Below, piece after piece: positions 8,177-17,868 of a stretch of 64,000 nucleotides of DNA; the stretch's first letter is position 1; the number at the start of each line of letters is the position of its first letter. The notes below the pieces were generated by a model that worked only from the letters and a program-made list of their open reading frames with translations, did not search any database and had not been told where the DNA came from. Source of the stretch: an uncultured Myxococcales bacterium (GTDB lineage: Bacteria > Myxococcota_A > UBA9042). Location: assembly GCA_903924465.1 (NCBI GenBank), contig CAIYBN010000051.1, positions 1 through 64,000 on the forward strand. The letters are read 5' to 3'. The position numbers and the translations under genes were made by a program.

Positions 8177-9823
8177 ATGTCAGCCCGCAGCAGTTGTTCG
8201 GAATCAGCGGCCCCCTCGCGCAGCGTTTGCGTCGTCGTGATTGGCCTTGTCAGTTCACTGGCCTTCGCCTGCGAAAGTCCCGGACGGGACGATCAGGATG
8301 CCATGGATGACACACTCGGCGTGATCGACACGGTGATCAACACGAGCCAGGACATCACACTCCATCCAGATTCCGATCCGGACGCGCCCGCGCCGATCGA
8401 CATCCTGGCCGGCGGTGGCACGGTCGCCATCACCGAACTCGCCGGTGCGATCGCCCAGTGGGAATGCTCGCGGATTCTCGGCTGCGGCTGCAGCGCGCCC
8501 AACCAAACGCCGCTGGACTTGACGGGCTGCGTGGCCCAGCTGACGCCCGCGATCGCCAAGACCTGGAGCAACGGCGGACTGGTCGCGCGCGCTGAGCTGA
8601 TTCCCGTCTGCGTCGCAGCGTTGGAAACCGACAGCGCGCCCTGCACGGTCGCCAAGTTGACCAGCGTGACGCCCTGCCTCGCGGCATTGCGCTGGCCCGG
8701 CACGACCGGGGACACATGCGGCGGCAACGGCCCGTTCCTCTGCGCCGACGGCGGCCTGTGCGAGGGCGGCAAATGCACGGGCAACCATCTGGGCCTCATC
8801 GCCGCGGGCCAATCCTGCAGCAATCCATTTGTCTGCGGCGACGCCGAATGCATCAAGAACAGCGCGGGCAAAGGCCTTTGCCGCGTGCCCGTCGGCGTCG
8901 GCCAGCCCTGCGTCGATGTCAGCGACTGCGCGTTGCCTGCCCTCTGCAAGTCTGGGACGTGCACGCTGCCCGCCAAGGCCAGCGAGAAGTGCGCGTCGAT
9001 CGTCGACTGCGGCGCCGGACTCGATTGCGTGAACGGCACGTGCACCGCACCCACGACCTGCAGCCTCGGCAGCCAGTGCGGCAACGGCGGACAGTGCTTG
9101 GGCGAAATTCACAACAGCTGCTTGAGCAAGAAGGCCGTCGGCGGCGCTTGCACGACCGACGGCGCGTGCGTTGACACCGCATACTGCGACAAGTCGAGCA
9201 AGCAGTGCGCCGAGCGACCGGGCCTTGGCGGCACCTGCGGCAACGGCGTCGCGTGCGCGGCCGGGCTTGGCTGCGAAACGGGCAAGACGACGTGCCAAGC
9301 CTTGCCGAAATCCGGCGCGAAGTGTTTGCTCGGCGCGAATGGCCCCACGTTGTGCGCGGCTGGCCTCGCGTGCATCACCAGCACGCAGTTGTGCGACTCG
9401 CCGCCGATGGAAAATGAACCTTGCGCCGCCGACAGTACGTGCAGCGACGCCGACATCGATGGCGACGGCCAGAAGGGCGACCTCGCCTGCAACGCCACGT
9501 TCAAAGGCAAGGTTTGCACCAAGAAACTCGCCGTGGGCGCGCAGTGCCAAAACGAAGCTTGTCAGGACGGGCTGTTCTGCGACATCGGCACCGGCAAGTG
9601 CGCCAAGACCTTGACCGCGGGAAGTGCCTGCAAAGCTGGCACCGAGTGCGGCAGCGGCGCGTCGTGCGTCCCCAACGGCAGCGGCAGTCTCAGCTGCGGG
9701 CCGATACCGACCGCTTCCAAGTCCTGCCTGACCGACTGCGCAGTTGGACTGTTCTGCGACATCGGGGCGCAAAATGCCACGTGCCAACCGCCCATCTGTG
9801 GCGACTTGTGGGCCGTGCAGTAA
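8177..9823 (+). CDS. Cys-rich repeat lipoprotein
   Basis: A 548-residue exported lipoprotein. After an unusual polar N-terminus comes a hydrophobic stretch ending in the lipobox LAFAC, then an Asp-rich segment. From about residue 180 to the end it is a chain of Cys-rich modules of about 35-45 residues of the form G-x-x-C-x-x-x-x-x-C-x-x-G-L-x-C-x-x-G-x-C, similar to the Dickkopf/EGF-like repeats common in Myxococcota surface proteins. An acidic DIDGDGQKGD stretch could bind calcium. AGGAGG sits four bases before the ATG. Probably displayed on the cell surface; ligand unknown. It opens a run of four lipoprotein genes. Confidence 0.8.
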   Translation: MSARSSCSESAAPSRSVCVVVIGLVSSLAFACESPGRDDQDAMDDTLGVIDTVINTSQDITLHPDSDPDAPAPIDILAGGGTVAITELAGAIAQWECSRILGCGCSAPNQTPLDLTGCVAQLTPAIAKTWSNGGLVARAELIPVCVAALETDSAPCTVAKLTSVTPCLAALRWPGTTGDTCGGNGPFLCADGGLCEGGKCTGNHLGLIAAGQSCSNPFVCGDAECIKNSAGKGLCRVPVGVGQPCVDVSDCALPALCKSGTCTLPAKASEKCASIVDCGAGLDCVNGTCTAPTTCSLGSQCGNGGQCLGEIHNSCLSKKAVGGACTTDGACVDTAYCDKSSKQCAERPGLGGTCGNGVACAAGLGCETGKTTCQALPKSGAKCLLGANGPTLCAAGLACITSTQLCDSPPMENEPCAADSTCSDADIDGDGQKGDLACNATFKGKVCTKKLAVGAQCQNEACQDGLFCDIGTGKCAKTLTAGSACKAGTECGSGASCVPNGSGSLSCGPIPTASKSCLTDCAVGLFCDIGAQNATCQPPICGDLWAVQ

Positions 9824-9826
9824 TTC

Positions 9827-9859
9827 GCAACCGTTGGTCGGATCCGCGGATTCCGTTGC
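9827..9859 (+). terminator. Possible weak terminator hairpin
   Basis: Starts three bases after the stop of the Cys-rich lipoprotein. Outer arms GCAAC and GTTGC enclose a second pairing GGAT with ATTCC, and a TTTT follows about a dozen bases later. The fit to an intrinsic terminator is only partial. Confidence 0.3.
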
Positions 9860-9944
9860 AGGGTCAGCACTTTTGTGGCATCGTCCGCGCGGCTGACGCA
9901 CGTCTGCCGCTACCGATTCTCCTTGCTTTGCCGGAGTTTGCCCC

Positions 9945-11249
9945 ATGCGTTGTCTGTACCACGCGCTTCTCATCGTTGCGCTCGTCGCCGCCTGTTCGTC
10001 GCCCAGCACATCCAACGGCTCGGGCGTGAATGCCGGCGCGGACGCCAAGTCGGACACAAAGACGAGCGACGCGAGTGGGAGTGATGCCGCAACGGCGCCA
10101 GATGGGACGGACGATGCCGTCGGACTGACGGATGGCGCAGCAGATTCCGCTGATATCGCAGGTTTTTTTGACGACGATGTTCAGGATACCGTGGACACCG
10201 GCGTTGCCTTCAATCCGGATGCGGCGTGCAACGCCATCGCCGCTCAGGGCAAAGCGTCACCGGTGTCGTTGCTCTTTGTGTTGGACTACAGCTGGTCGAT
10301 GTGCATGGATCCGAGCGCACCGTTATCGCAGTTGAATTGCGCGGTTGACCCGACCAAGGCCAAGTGGAGCATCCTGGTGGCAGCGATGAAGGCCGCCGTG
10401 CCCATGCTGCCGGATGATTCGTACTCCGGCATGGTGTACTACCCGGACGTCACGGACTCGAACACGGTCTGCAAAGTCGCCTCGGCGCCGCACGTCCCGT
10501 TGGCTGCGACCGGTCCGGCGGGCTCCCCGCAACGCGCGCAACTGATTTCTGCCCTGCCCGCGCTGCTGACCGACAATAGCCCGGTGGCTTCGACCCCGAC
10601 GGGCGACGCGCTGGGTGCGATGTACAGCTACTATGCCAAGACGCCGGAGAGCGATCTGCCTGGCGCCGGTCGGTACGTCATCCTCATCACCGACGGCAAG
10701 CCGACCTGCGCCTCGAGCGCAGCCAACAGCGCGGCGAACATCCTCGCCGCCGTCAAAGCAGCCAACGCCGCAAGCCCGCCCGTACACACGTTTGTCGTCG
10801 GCGTGCCTGGCAGCGAAAGCGCGCGCACCACGCTGTCGCAGGCCGCCAAAGCCGGCGGCACCGCCCCCGCGAACTGCTCCGATACCGGGCCGAACTACTG
10901 CCACTTTGACATGACCGCGTACCCGACGCCCGCCGACCTCGCGACGCACCTCGCCGCGGCGCTCGGCGCCATCCAGGGCCAAGCCATCGGCTGTGACTAC
11001 AAGATTCCGCCCAATCCCAAGGGCGGCTCGACCGATTACACCTACGTCAATGTCCGCTACACGCCCGGCAACGGCGGCGCGCCGCAGGACCTCATCTACG
11101 ACCCGACGTGCGCCGGTGCCGGCTGGTACTTTGACGACGCGGCGAATCCGCAGCACATCCTGATTTGCGCGGCGAGCTGCACGACGATGAAGGCGGACGC
11201 GAGCGCGAAGTTGGACGTGCTGTTCGGATGTCCGCGGCAAGAAAAGTGA
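9945..11249 (+). CDS. von Willebrand factor A domain lipoprotein
   Basis: A 434-residue lipoprotein. The lipobox VAACS is at about 13-17 and is followed by about 70 Asp/Ala/Thr-rich residues. Residues about 105-300 form a vWA domain: LLFVLDYSWSM carries the MIDAS DxSxS (D-Y-S-W-S), TPTGDAL supplies the conserved Thr, and YVILITDGKPTC the following Asp. Such domains bind proteins through a divalent metal. The C-terminal 130 residues are beta-rich with several Cys. It is likely an adhesive or partner-binding surface protein; its partner cannot be read from the sequence. Confidence 0.82.
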   Translation: MRCLYHALLIVALVAACSSPSTSNGSGVNAGADAKSDTKTSDASGSDAATAPDGTDDAVGLTDGAADSADIAGFFDDDVQDTVDTGVAFNPDAACNAIAAQGKASPVSLLFVLDYSWSMCMDPSAPLSQLNCAVDPTKAKWSILVAAMKAAVPMLPDDSYSGMVYYPDVTDSNTVCKVASAPHVPLAATGPAGSPQRAQLISALPALLTDNSPVASTPTGDALGAMYSYYAKTPESDLPGAGRYVILITDGKPTCASSAANSAANILAAVKAANAASPPVHTFVVGVPGSESARTTLSQAAKAGGTAPANCSDTGPNYCHFDMTAYPTPADLATHLAAALGAIQGQAIGCDYKIPPNPKGGSTDYTYVNVRYTPGNGGAPQDLIYDPTCAGAGWYFDDAANPQHILICAASCTTMKADASAKLDVLFGCPRQEK

Positions 11250-11285
11250 CGGTGCCGTTGGCCGGCGATTTGCAACGCGCCAAGG

Positions 11286-12404
11286 CTATTTCTGCGACAT
11301 TTCCACCCGCGCATCCGGCTTCGCCACGAGCCCCTGAAGCCCTGCCGGCGCGCCCTTGACATACGCGTCCAGAAACGCCCGCATCACCTGAGCGGTCAGG
11401 TCGCGTTGCGCGTCGTGGTCCAGCAACGGCTCCGTGCCCGGCGGCGGAATCGGCCGACACGCGTCCGCTTTGCCCCAAGCCGCCATCGTCTGCGCCAGCG
11501 GATCGTCCAAGCCGGTTGGCGTGCTGTCGGTCGGGTCATCCAGGCCAAGATCCGTCATTTGCAGGTGCGTGCCACCGCGCAGGACCGCCAGAACTGCTGG
11601 CGGCGAGGCCAGTTGGAACGCACGCACGGGATTGTCCGCCGCCGGCACCAGCAGGTCGCGCGTCGCGCCGATCGCCAGCAGCGGCACCGAGCGAGTCGCG
11701 TAGAACGCGGGATCGAAGAAGCAGGAATCGCCGGAAATGTCGACAACCGCACGCACGCGAGCGTCGTGTCCGTCGTCGCGATACGCCGCCAGGAGCGCCA
11801 CAGTGCCACCGGTCGAATGGCCAACGACCGCGTAGCCCAGCGCGGTGTCGATGTGGCCGGCCAACGGCGCCGGCCCAAGTGCGCCCAACATCTGGTCAGC
11901 GAGAAAGATCAGATCGCGTTGCTCATCCTCAGCGTGCCAATCCGACGGACCGCCGTCGGTAGTCAGCGATGTCAGCGGAAAATCGGCCGCGGCGACCACA
12001 TAGCCGAGTGCTGCCAACCGCAGGCAGAGACCGGAATACACGCCGGGCGTACCGGACGAACCGTGAACGAACAGAACCAGCGGAAAGAGCCCATTCGCGG
12101 GAACTGCGTGATCGACCGGATCGCCACCCGCGCTACCCGTCGCCGGATACCAGACCTGGACGGGCAAGTGCCGACCGGAATGCGCGGCGGTCTCGCCATT
12201 CGCCGGCGTCTCGCGGCTCGCGTCCGTCCAATCGGCAGCCGTGACGCCAACCGCCCAGACCGTCGTCAAGGCGGCCGCGTCCGACCCGACATCGCTTGCC
12301 GCGTCGGGTGACACGTCCGCGGGATGCCCGCACGCAAAGAGCGCCAACGTGAGCGCGAACGGCCAGACGATTTGAGAACGCGACTGAAATGCACTGCCCG
12401 ACAT
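11286..12404 (-). CDS. Alpha/beta-hydrolase lipoprotein (PAF-acetylhydrolase/dienelactone-hydrolase-like)
   Basis: A 372-residue exported hydrolase. The lipobox LFACG is near residue 24-28 and an Asp/Ala-rich linker follows. The fold signs are VQVWYPAT, LVLFVHGSSGTPGVY (oxyanion loop), the nucleophile elbow VGHSTGGTVAL with Ser, SVPLLAIGATRDLLVP for the acid, and GGTHLQMTD for the His. Together they suggest a serine esterase or lipase acting outside the inner membrane. GGAGG five bases upstream selects the ATG at 12404 over a longer reading. It converges on the vWA gene with only 36 bases between them. Substrate unknown. Confidence 0.82.
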   Translation of the reverse strand: MSGSAFQSRSQIVWPFALTLALFACGHPADVSPDAASDVGSDAAALTTVWAVGVTAADWTDASRETPANGETAAHSGRHLPVQVWYPATGSAGGDPVDHAVPANGLFPLVLFVHGSSGTPGVYSGLCLRLAALGYVVAAADFPLTSLTTDGGPSDWHAEDEQRDLIFLADQMLGALGPAPLAGHIDTALGYAVVGHSTGGTVALLAAYRDDGHDARVRAVVDISGDSCFFDPAFYATRSVPLLAIGATRDLLVPAADNPVRAFQLASPPAVLAVLRGGTHLQMTDLGLDDPTDSTPTGLDDPLAQTMAAWGKADACRPIPPPGTEPLLDHDAQRDLTAQVMRAFLDAYVKGAPAGLQGLVAKPDARVEMSQK

Positions 12405-12460
12405 GCGAACCTCCGGCGCAACGATGCGCGCTGCGCCGGAGGTTCGCAAGGGCGTGATGG

Positions 12461-13093
12461 CTATTGCCGGTGGTAGACGAGCGCGCCTTTGGGCGGCGGC
12501 GCTTGCATCACGATCGTCTTGGCATCGATGGCCTTCACCGTCATGAATTTGTCGGCCGGCAGCTTGTCAAACCCCGCTTGAGCCGCCTGAATGCCGCTAA
12601 AGGCGCCAGCCGGGCGGAAATGCAGTTCATCGGCAGGGGCGTCGAGCAGCGTGATCGGACCGCGCAGGTAGATTTCTTCCTTGCCGTCCTTGCCGATGCC
12701 GTAGGAGATCCACAGCAGCTTGTCCCCCTCCTTTTCAAAGCGAATGCCTTCTGAGGCGCCTTCCTTCGTCGCGGCCTCGACACACGCCGCCTCCGCGTGC
12801 GCGTTGTCTCGTGAGCAGCCCAACCGCACCAATTGCAGCGCGTCGGCGGATTCCTTCAGGGAGAACTGAAACTTCGCGCCGTCGGCGATGATCGCCTGGA
12901 TGGCAATCGGCACCGCAGCCGCGGTCGGACTCGCCGGCGGCGCGAGGACGGTCGGCGACGGCGTCGTCGGTGGTGAAACCGGCGCGTCAATCGCTGGCGG
13001 CGCTTCCGGCGTTGGAGCCGGTACTGGTGGCGGCTCTTTGCACGCGGTCAAGGCGAAGATGCAACCGGAGAAAATCACAAAAATCTTTCGCAT
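12461..13093 (-). CDS. Small lipoprotein with Pro/Ala-rich linker
   Basis: A 210-residue lipoprotein: MRKIFVIFSGCIFALTACK gives a short signal peptide and lipobox, and a linker rich in Pro, Ala and Thr follows to about residue 60. The remaining 150 residues form a mixed alpha/beta domain without recognised motifs and end with VMQAPPPKGALVYHRQ. AGGAG seven bases before the ATG fixes the start. It is the upstream neighbour of the hydrolase lipoprotein, in the same direction, 56 bases away, so both may be transcribed together. Function unknown. Confidence 0.7.
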   Translation of the reverse strand: MRKIFVIFSGCIFALTACKEPPPVPAPTPEAPPAIDAPVSPPTTPSPTVLAPPASPTAAAVPIAIQAIIADGAKFQFSLKESADALQLVRLGCSRDNAHAEAACVEAATKEGASEGIRFEKEGDKLLWISYGIGKDGKEEIYLRGPITLLDAPADELHFRPAGAFSGIQAAQAGFDKLPADKFMTVKAIDAKTIVMQAPPPKGALVYHRQ

Positions 13094-13125
13094 GGGGATA
13101 CTCCTGCGCGGACTTGCCGCCTGAA

Positions 13126-13141
13126 GCCGGAAATTTCCGGC
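13126..13141. promoter_or_regulatory. Perfect 16-bp palindrome upstream of a lipoprotein gene
   Basis: GCCGGAAATTTCCGGC is a perfect 16-base palindrome 32 bases before the start of the small lipoprotein gene. Its AT centre and GC flanks suit a dimeric DNA-binding protein, and its position is right for an operator overlapping the transcription start. No protein is known for it here; chance cannot be excluded. Confidence 0.4.
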
Positions 13142-13257
13142 ACGCTGGATTCGGACGCACGGCGGCGGCATCTGATCTATCCGGGCCCGACGTCCAGCCC
13201 CTTTCTGGGCCGTACCGTCCGACGACCCAAGTTTGGGCACTCGCCTGGACAGTTGGA

Positions 13258-14139
13258 CTACGCTCCGCCACGAACCGGACCGAGCCGCCCACGTGCCAAA
13301 CGCCGCCCCGTGGGCGTCGCCGCCAGCCCACCGCCGGCGGTCTCGCGGTAACGCACATCCATCGTCCGGCCAATTTCCGCCATCGCGTCGATGATTTCAT
13401 CGGTCGGAATGGGAATTCGCACGCCGGCAAGCGCCATTTCAATGCCAGCCAGGGCGATCGACGCCGCGGTCGCATTGCGGAAAACACAGGGAATTTCAAC
13501 GAAGCCGCCAACCGGATCACAGACCAGGCCGAGCGTTCCTTGCAGGGCCAAACCAACCGCCGCATCGGCCTGCTCCACCGTGCCACCGAGCAATTCGACG
13601 CCCGCAGCCGCTGCCATCGCAGCCGCTGAACCCGTTTCCGCCTGACAGCCGCCTTCTGCGCCGGAAAGCGACGCACGCTGCGCAATGACGGCACCGATCA
13701 GTCCGGCCGCCGCCAGCGCCCGAGCGAGCGCCGCATCCGACGCGTCCACACGATCCGCCAGCGCAAGCAGCACACCCGGCAGCACACCGGCAGCACCGGC
13801 GGTTGGCGCGGCGACAATCACACCCATGGCGGCATTGACCTCCTGCACCGCAAGCGCGCCGGCCAGCGCGTCAGCAAAAATCGTGCCACGCAATGGCCCT
13901 TGTGCGCTGTTGGCCACTTTGTGCGCATCGCCGCCGACCAGGCCACTGACGCTGCGGACGTCGCCCCGCAGTCCGCGCGTCCGGGCCTCGCGCATCACGT
14001 TCAGCGCACGGTGGAGCCCTGCCTCGATTTCCGCGCGCGTCCGCACGCCGCGCTCGGTCTCTTTTCGCAGGGCCAATTCGCCGAGTGACATCGACATTTC
14101 ATGAGCTGCAACAAGCGCTTGAGCCAGTGAATCGAACAT
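13258..14139 (-). CDS. sdaAA: L-serine dehydratase, iron-sulfur type, alpha subunit
   Basis: A 293-residue subunit of the oxygen-sensitive [4Fe-4S] L-serine dehydratase, which converts serine to pyruvate and ammonia in the cytoplasm. Family features are the three cluster Cys in AEGGCQAE, GLVCDPVGG and VEIPCVFRN, the glycine-rich AAPTAGAAGVLPG and the end block IPTDEIIDAM. It forms the enzyme with the beta subunit encoded 24 bases upstream in the same direction. In many bacteria both parts are fused (about 450 residues); here they are split as in Bacillus. Confidence 0.93.
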   Translation of the reverse strand: MFDSLAQALVAAHEMSMSLGELALRKETERGVRTRAEIEAGLHRALNVMREARTRGLRGDVRSVSGLVGGDAHKVANSAQGPLRGTIFADALAGALAVQEVNAAMGVIVAAPTAGAAGVLPGVLLALADRVDASDAALARALAAAGLIGAVIAQRASLSGAEGGCQAETGSAAAMAAAAGVELLGGTVEQADAAVGLALQGTLGLVCDPVGGFVEIPCVFRNATAASIALAGIEMALAGVRIPIPTDEIIDAMAEIGRTMDVRYRETAGGGLAATPTGRRLARGRLGPVRGGA

Positions 14140-14163
14140 ACAACCTCACCCTATTTGGTGCAT

Positions 14164-14826
14164 TCAGCTGACTTGGGTCAGTAAACGTACGGTCCGCACT
14201 GCCGGCAAGGTGGCCAACTGGGCGACAACTTCCGGCAGGGGCACGTCGTCCAACTCATACAAATGCAACGCGACGCCGCCGGGCCGATTGCGCGAAACCC
14301 GCACCGTCGCGACGTTCACGCCGTCCGCTGCGAGTTCAGCCGCAATCGCCGCCAACGTCCCCGTCTGATCCAGCGCGGCGATCACAAGCGTCGGGTATTC
14401 GCCGCTCAAATCGACCGGCAGGCCGTCGATCTCGCACACCGCAACGCGCCCGCCGCCCAGCGAACTGCCGACCACCACGACTTTTTGTCCAGCCCTCTCC
14501 ACCGTCAGCCGCGCGGTATTCGGGTGCACGTCGCGCAGCTTCGCCGTCGCAAAGGTCACCGCCATCCCCGCCTGTTCGGCCAGTTCCAGCGCGTCGCGCA
14601 AGCGGGCGTCATCCGGCAGGAATCCGAGCAAGCCACCGACCAACGCGCGGTCCGTGCCGTGGCCTTCAGCCGTCTTGGCAAACGAGCCGTGCAGCTCAAT
14701 CTGCGCGCGTTCTGGCGTATCACCGCACAGCGCACGGGTCAGTAGACCGATCCGACACGCTCCGGCGGTGTGCGACGACGACGGTCCCACCATCACAGGC
14801 CCGATGATGTCCAAAAGAGAAACCAT
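14164..14826 (-). CDS. sdaAB: L-serine dehydratase, iron-sulfur type, beta subunit
   Basis: A 220-residue beta subunit. MVSLLDIIGPVMVGPSSSHTAGACRIG is the hallmark start, followed by the substrate-side HGSFAKTAEGHGTDRALVGGLLG. The last 70 residues (YPTLVIAALDQTGTLAAIAAEL) form an ACT domain that may sense serine. GGAGG five bases before the ATG at 14826 sets the start; a much longer reading antisense to gcvP is not real. It precedes sdaAA in one operon and faces away from gcvP, sharing a 171-base promoter region with it. Confidence 0.93.
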   Translation of the reverse strand: MVSLLDIIGPVMVGPSSSHTAGACRIGLLTRALCGDTPERAQIELHGSFAKTAEGHGTDRALVGGLLGFLPDDARLRDALELAEQAGMAVTFATAKLRDVHPNTARLTVERAGQKVVVVGSSLGGGRVAVCEIDGLPVDLSGEYPTLVIAALDQTGTLAAIAAELAADGVNVATVRVSRNRPGGVALHLYELDDVPLPEVVAQLATLPAVRTVRLLTQVS

Positions 14827-14997
14827 GCACACCTCCGCGCTCATGTTCGCCGTGTCGCGCCATCGACGCAACCTCGCCGGAAGGTAACATCCACGGAACA
14901 ACACACGCGCGCGCTTCCCCCAAACGCGCCGCAGTACTAGACTCACGCCGCCTCGCCGACCCGCGAGTGCGCCTTTCGCCTTCCCACGGAGCATTCC

Positions 14998-17868
14998 ATG
15001 ATTCAGCTTGCCGCCACAGACGTTTTTGCTACCCGCCACCTGGGCCCGCGCGATGCGGACACGCTGAAGATGCTCGCAGAGCTGGGCTATTCCTCGCTGG
15101 ATGCGCTGGCCGACGCGGCCGTTCCGCAGGTAATTCGCATGGCCGGCAAGTTGCAACTGCCTTTGGCTGCTAGTGAACACGCCGCGCTCAAAGAGATTGC
15201 CGAACTGGCAGCGGAGAACCAAATCAGCCGCAGCTATCTGGGACTGGGCTACACGGATACCGTCACGCCGCCGGTTATTCTTCGCAATATCCTTGAGAAT
15301 CCGGGATGGTACACGCAGTACACGCCGTATCAGCCGGAAATTTCCCAAGGTCGTCTGCAGGCGCTGCTGAACTTCCAGACGGTCATCACCGATCTGACCG
15401 GGCTGGACATCGCCAATGCGTCGATGCTGGACGAAGGCACTGCGGCGGCGGAAGCGATGTCGCTGTCCTGGGGCCTGCAAAAGGGCGCGACCAAGATTCA
15501 CACGTATTTTGTCGACGCGGGCTGCCATCCGCAGACGATCGCCGTGGTGAAGCAGCGCGCGCTGCCGCACAACATTGACGTGCTGGTCGGCGACTATACG
15601 ACGCTGGACTTCACGGCGACTCCGGTGTTCGGTGCGCTCCTGCAGTATCCGACGACCGATGGCCGGACCTTGGATTACAGCGCGTTTTCGGCGACGGCTC
15701 ACGCCAACGGCGCGATTGTCACGCTCGCGGCGGATCTGCTCGCGCTGGCGCTGCTCAAGTCGCCCGGCGATCTGGGCGCCGACATCGCCATCGGCAATTC
15801 CCAGCGCTTTGGCGTGCCGATGGGCTTTGGCGGTCCGCACGCGGCGTTCATGGCGGTGCGCGACGCTTACAAACGTGCGATGCCGGGCCGCTTGATCGGC
15901 GTTTCGGTCGACGCGGCGGGCAAACCGGCCCTGCGTTTGGCGCTGCAGACCCGCGAGCAGCACATTCGCCGCGACAAGGCGACGAGCAACATCTGCACCG
16001 CGCAGGTGCTGCTGGCGATCATGGCGAGCATGTACGCCTGCTACCACGGTCCGGACGGTATCCGCGCGATTGCCCAGCGCATTCATGGTTTGACCGCGCT
16101 CATCGCGCGCATCGCCACGGAAGCGGGCCTGCACGTGGTGCCCGGCACGTACTTTGACACGCTGCGGTTGCAAGTCGGCGAGAAGAAGACGGAAATTCTC
16201 TTCGCCGCCGACGAGGCTCAGGTGCTGTTGCGGACGTACGAAGACGGTTCCCTGGGCGTGACGCTCGACGAAGCGGTGACGACGCACGATTTGGTCACGC
16301 TCGCGGGCGTGCTCACAGGTCGCGCGTGGTCGGAGACGGAAATCGGTGCGCTGGCGCACATGACGGACGCGCCCGGCTTCGGCGATTTGGCGCGAACGAC
16401 ACCGTATCTGACGCACCCGATCTTCTCGAGCTACCACAGCGAGACCGAGATGATGCGCTACCTGCACCGGCTGCAGGCCAAGGACCTGTCGCTGACGACG
16501 TCGATGATTCCGCTGGGCTCGTGCACCATGAAGCTGAACGCGGCCGCGGAAATGCTGCCGATTACGTGGCCGGGCTTTGCGCAACTGCACCCGTTCGCGC
16601 CTGCGAGCCAGACCCGCGGTTATGCCAAGCTGTTCACGCAGTTGGAGTCGTGGCTGGCGGAAATCACCGGTTTTGCGGCGTGTTCGCTGCAGCCGAATGC
16701 CGGCAGCCAGGGCGAGTACACCGGCCTGCAGGTGATCCGCGCGTTTCATCAGCAAAATGGCCAAGGTCACCGCAACGTGTGCCTGATCCCGCAGTCGGCG
16801 CACGGCACGAATCCGGCGACGGCAGCGATGGCGGGCATGCAAGTGGTGGTCGTGGCGTGCGATGCCGCGGGCAACATCGATGTGGCGGACTTGAAGGCGA
16901 AGGCGGCGCAATACGCGGACAAGCTGGCCGCGCTGATGGTGACCTATCCATCGACGCACGGCGTGTTTGAGGCGGCGATCAAGGAGATCTGCACGGTCAT
17001 CCACGCGAGCGGCGGTCAGGTGTACATGGACGGCGCGAACCTGAATGCACAGGTCGGTCTGTGCCGGCCGGGCGACATCGGCGCCGACGTTTGCCACATC
17101 AACCTGCACAAAACGTTCTGCATTCCGCACGGTGGCGGCGGTCCGGGCATGGGTCCGATTTGCGTCGCCAAGCACCTGGCGCCGTTGCTGCCGGGCCATC
17201 CGTGCGCCAAGACCGGCGGCGCGCACGCGATTGGGCCGATTTCCGCGGCCCCGTGGGGCAGCGCGAGCATCCTGCCGATTTCCTGGATGTACATCCGCAT
17301 GATGGGCGCGGACGGTCTGAAGAAGGCCACGCAGGTCGCGATTCTCAATGCGAATTACGTCGCCCGCAAGCTCTCGGCGCACTACCCGGTGCTGTACACG
17401 GGGCAAAATGGCCTGTGCGCCCATGAATGCATCCTCGACACGCGGCCGTTGAAAGCCGTCGGTATCGAGGTGGATGACATCGCCAAGCGTCTGATGGACT
17501 ACGGTTTCCACGCGCCGACGATGAGTTTCCCAGTGCCAGGGACGCTGATGATTGAACCGACCGAGTCGGAGTCGAAAGCTGAACTGGACCGCTTCATCAC
17601 GGCGATGGTGCAAATCCGTCAGGAAATCGACAAGGTGGAGAACGGCACGTGGACGCTGGCGGACAACCCGCTCAAGGCCGCGCCGCACACCCAGGACGCG
17701 GTGCTGGCGGCGGATTGGCCACACAGCTACTCGCGCGAGGAAGCGGCGTTTCCGGCGCCGTGGCTGCGCGACCACAAGTTCTGGCCGTCGGTGGCGCGCG
17801 TCGACAACGCTTGGGGGGATCGCAACTTGCAGTGTTCGTGCCCGCCCATCGAATCGTACGCGGAGTGA
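14998..17868 (+). CDS. gcvP: Glycine dehydrogenase (decarboxylating), P protein, one-piece form
   Basis: A 956-residue P protein of the glycine cleavage system. It uses pyridoxal phosphate to decarboxylate glycine and passes the aminomethyl group to the lipoyl H protein. The start reads [12 protein letters not shown]; the PLP lysine is in [21 protein letters not shown] (Lys about 705); the N- and C-terminal halves, split into GcvPA/GcvPB in other bacteria, are joined as in Escherichia coli. GGAG six bases before the ATG fixes the start. The T and H protein genes are not in the window, so they must be elsewhere. Together with the divergent serine dehydratase it points to serine/glycine breakdown. 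Confidence 0.96.
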   Translation: MIQLAATDVFATRHLGPRDADTLKMLAELGYSSLDALADAAVPQVIRMAGKLQLPLAASEHAALKEIAELAAENQISRSYLGLGYTDTVTPPVILRNILENPGWYTQYTPYQPEISQGRLQALLNFQTVITDLTGLDIANASMLDEGTAAAEAMSLSWGLQKGATKIHTYFVDAGCHPQTIAVVKQRALPHNIDVLVGDYTTLDFTATPVFGALLQYPTTDGRTLDYSAFSATAHANGAIVTLAADLLALALLKSPGDLGADIAIGNSQRFGVPMGFGGPHAAFMAVRDAYKRAMPGRLIGVSVDAAGKPALRLALQTREQHIRRDKATSNICTAQVLLAIMASMYACYHGPDGIRAIAQRIHGLTALIARIATEAGLHVVPGTYFDTLRLQVGEKKTEILFAADEAQVLLRTYEDGSLGVTLDEAVTTHDLVTLAGVLTGRAWSETEIGALAHMTDAPGFGDLARTTPYLTHPIFSSYHSETEMMRYLHRLQAKDLSLTTSMIPLGSCTMKLNAAAEMLPITWPGFAQLHPFAPASQTRGYAKLFTQLESWLAEITGFAACSLQPNAGSQGEYTGLQVIRAFHQQNGQGHRNVCLIPQSAHGTNPATAAMAGMQVVVVACDAAGNIDVADLKAKAAQYADKLAALMVTYPSTHGVFEAAIKEICTVIHASGGQVYMDGANLNAQVGLCRPGDIGADVCHINLHKTFCIPHGGGGPGMGPICVAKHLAPLLPGHPCAKTGGAHAIGPISAAPWGSASILPISWMYIRMMGADGLKKATQVAILNANYVARKLSAHYPVLYTGQNGLCAHECILDTRPLKAVGIEVDDIAKRLMDYGFHAPTMSFPVPGTLMIEPTESESKAELDRFITAMVQIRQEIDKVENGTWTLADNPLKAAPHTQDAVLAADWPHSYSREEAAFPAPWLRDHKFWPSVARVDNAWGDRNLQCSCPPIESYAE

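Noticed and set aside
8255-10057. A 600-codon minus-strand frame
   Set aside because: It is antisense to the Cys-rich lipoprotein; its Ala-rich composition mirrors the Cys/Gly codons on the other strand.
14827-14997. Possible glycine riboswitch before gcvP
   Set aside because: A CGCCGGAAGG word is present but the rest of the aptamer and a tandem copy were not found by eye.
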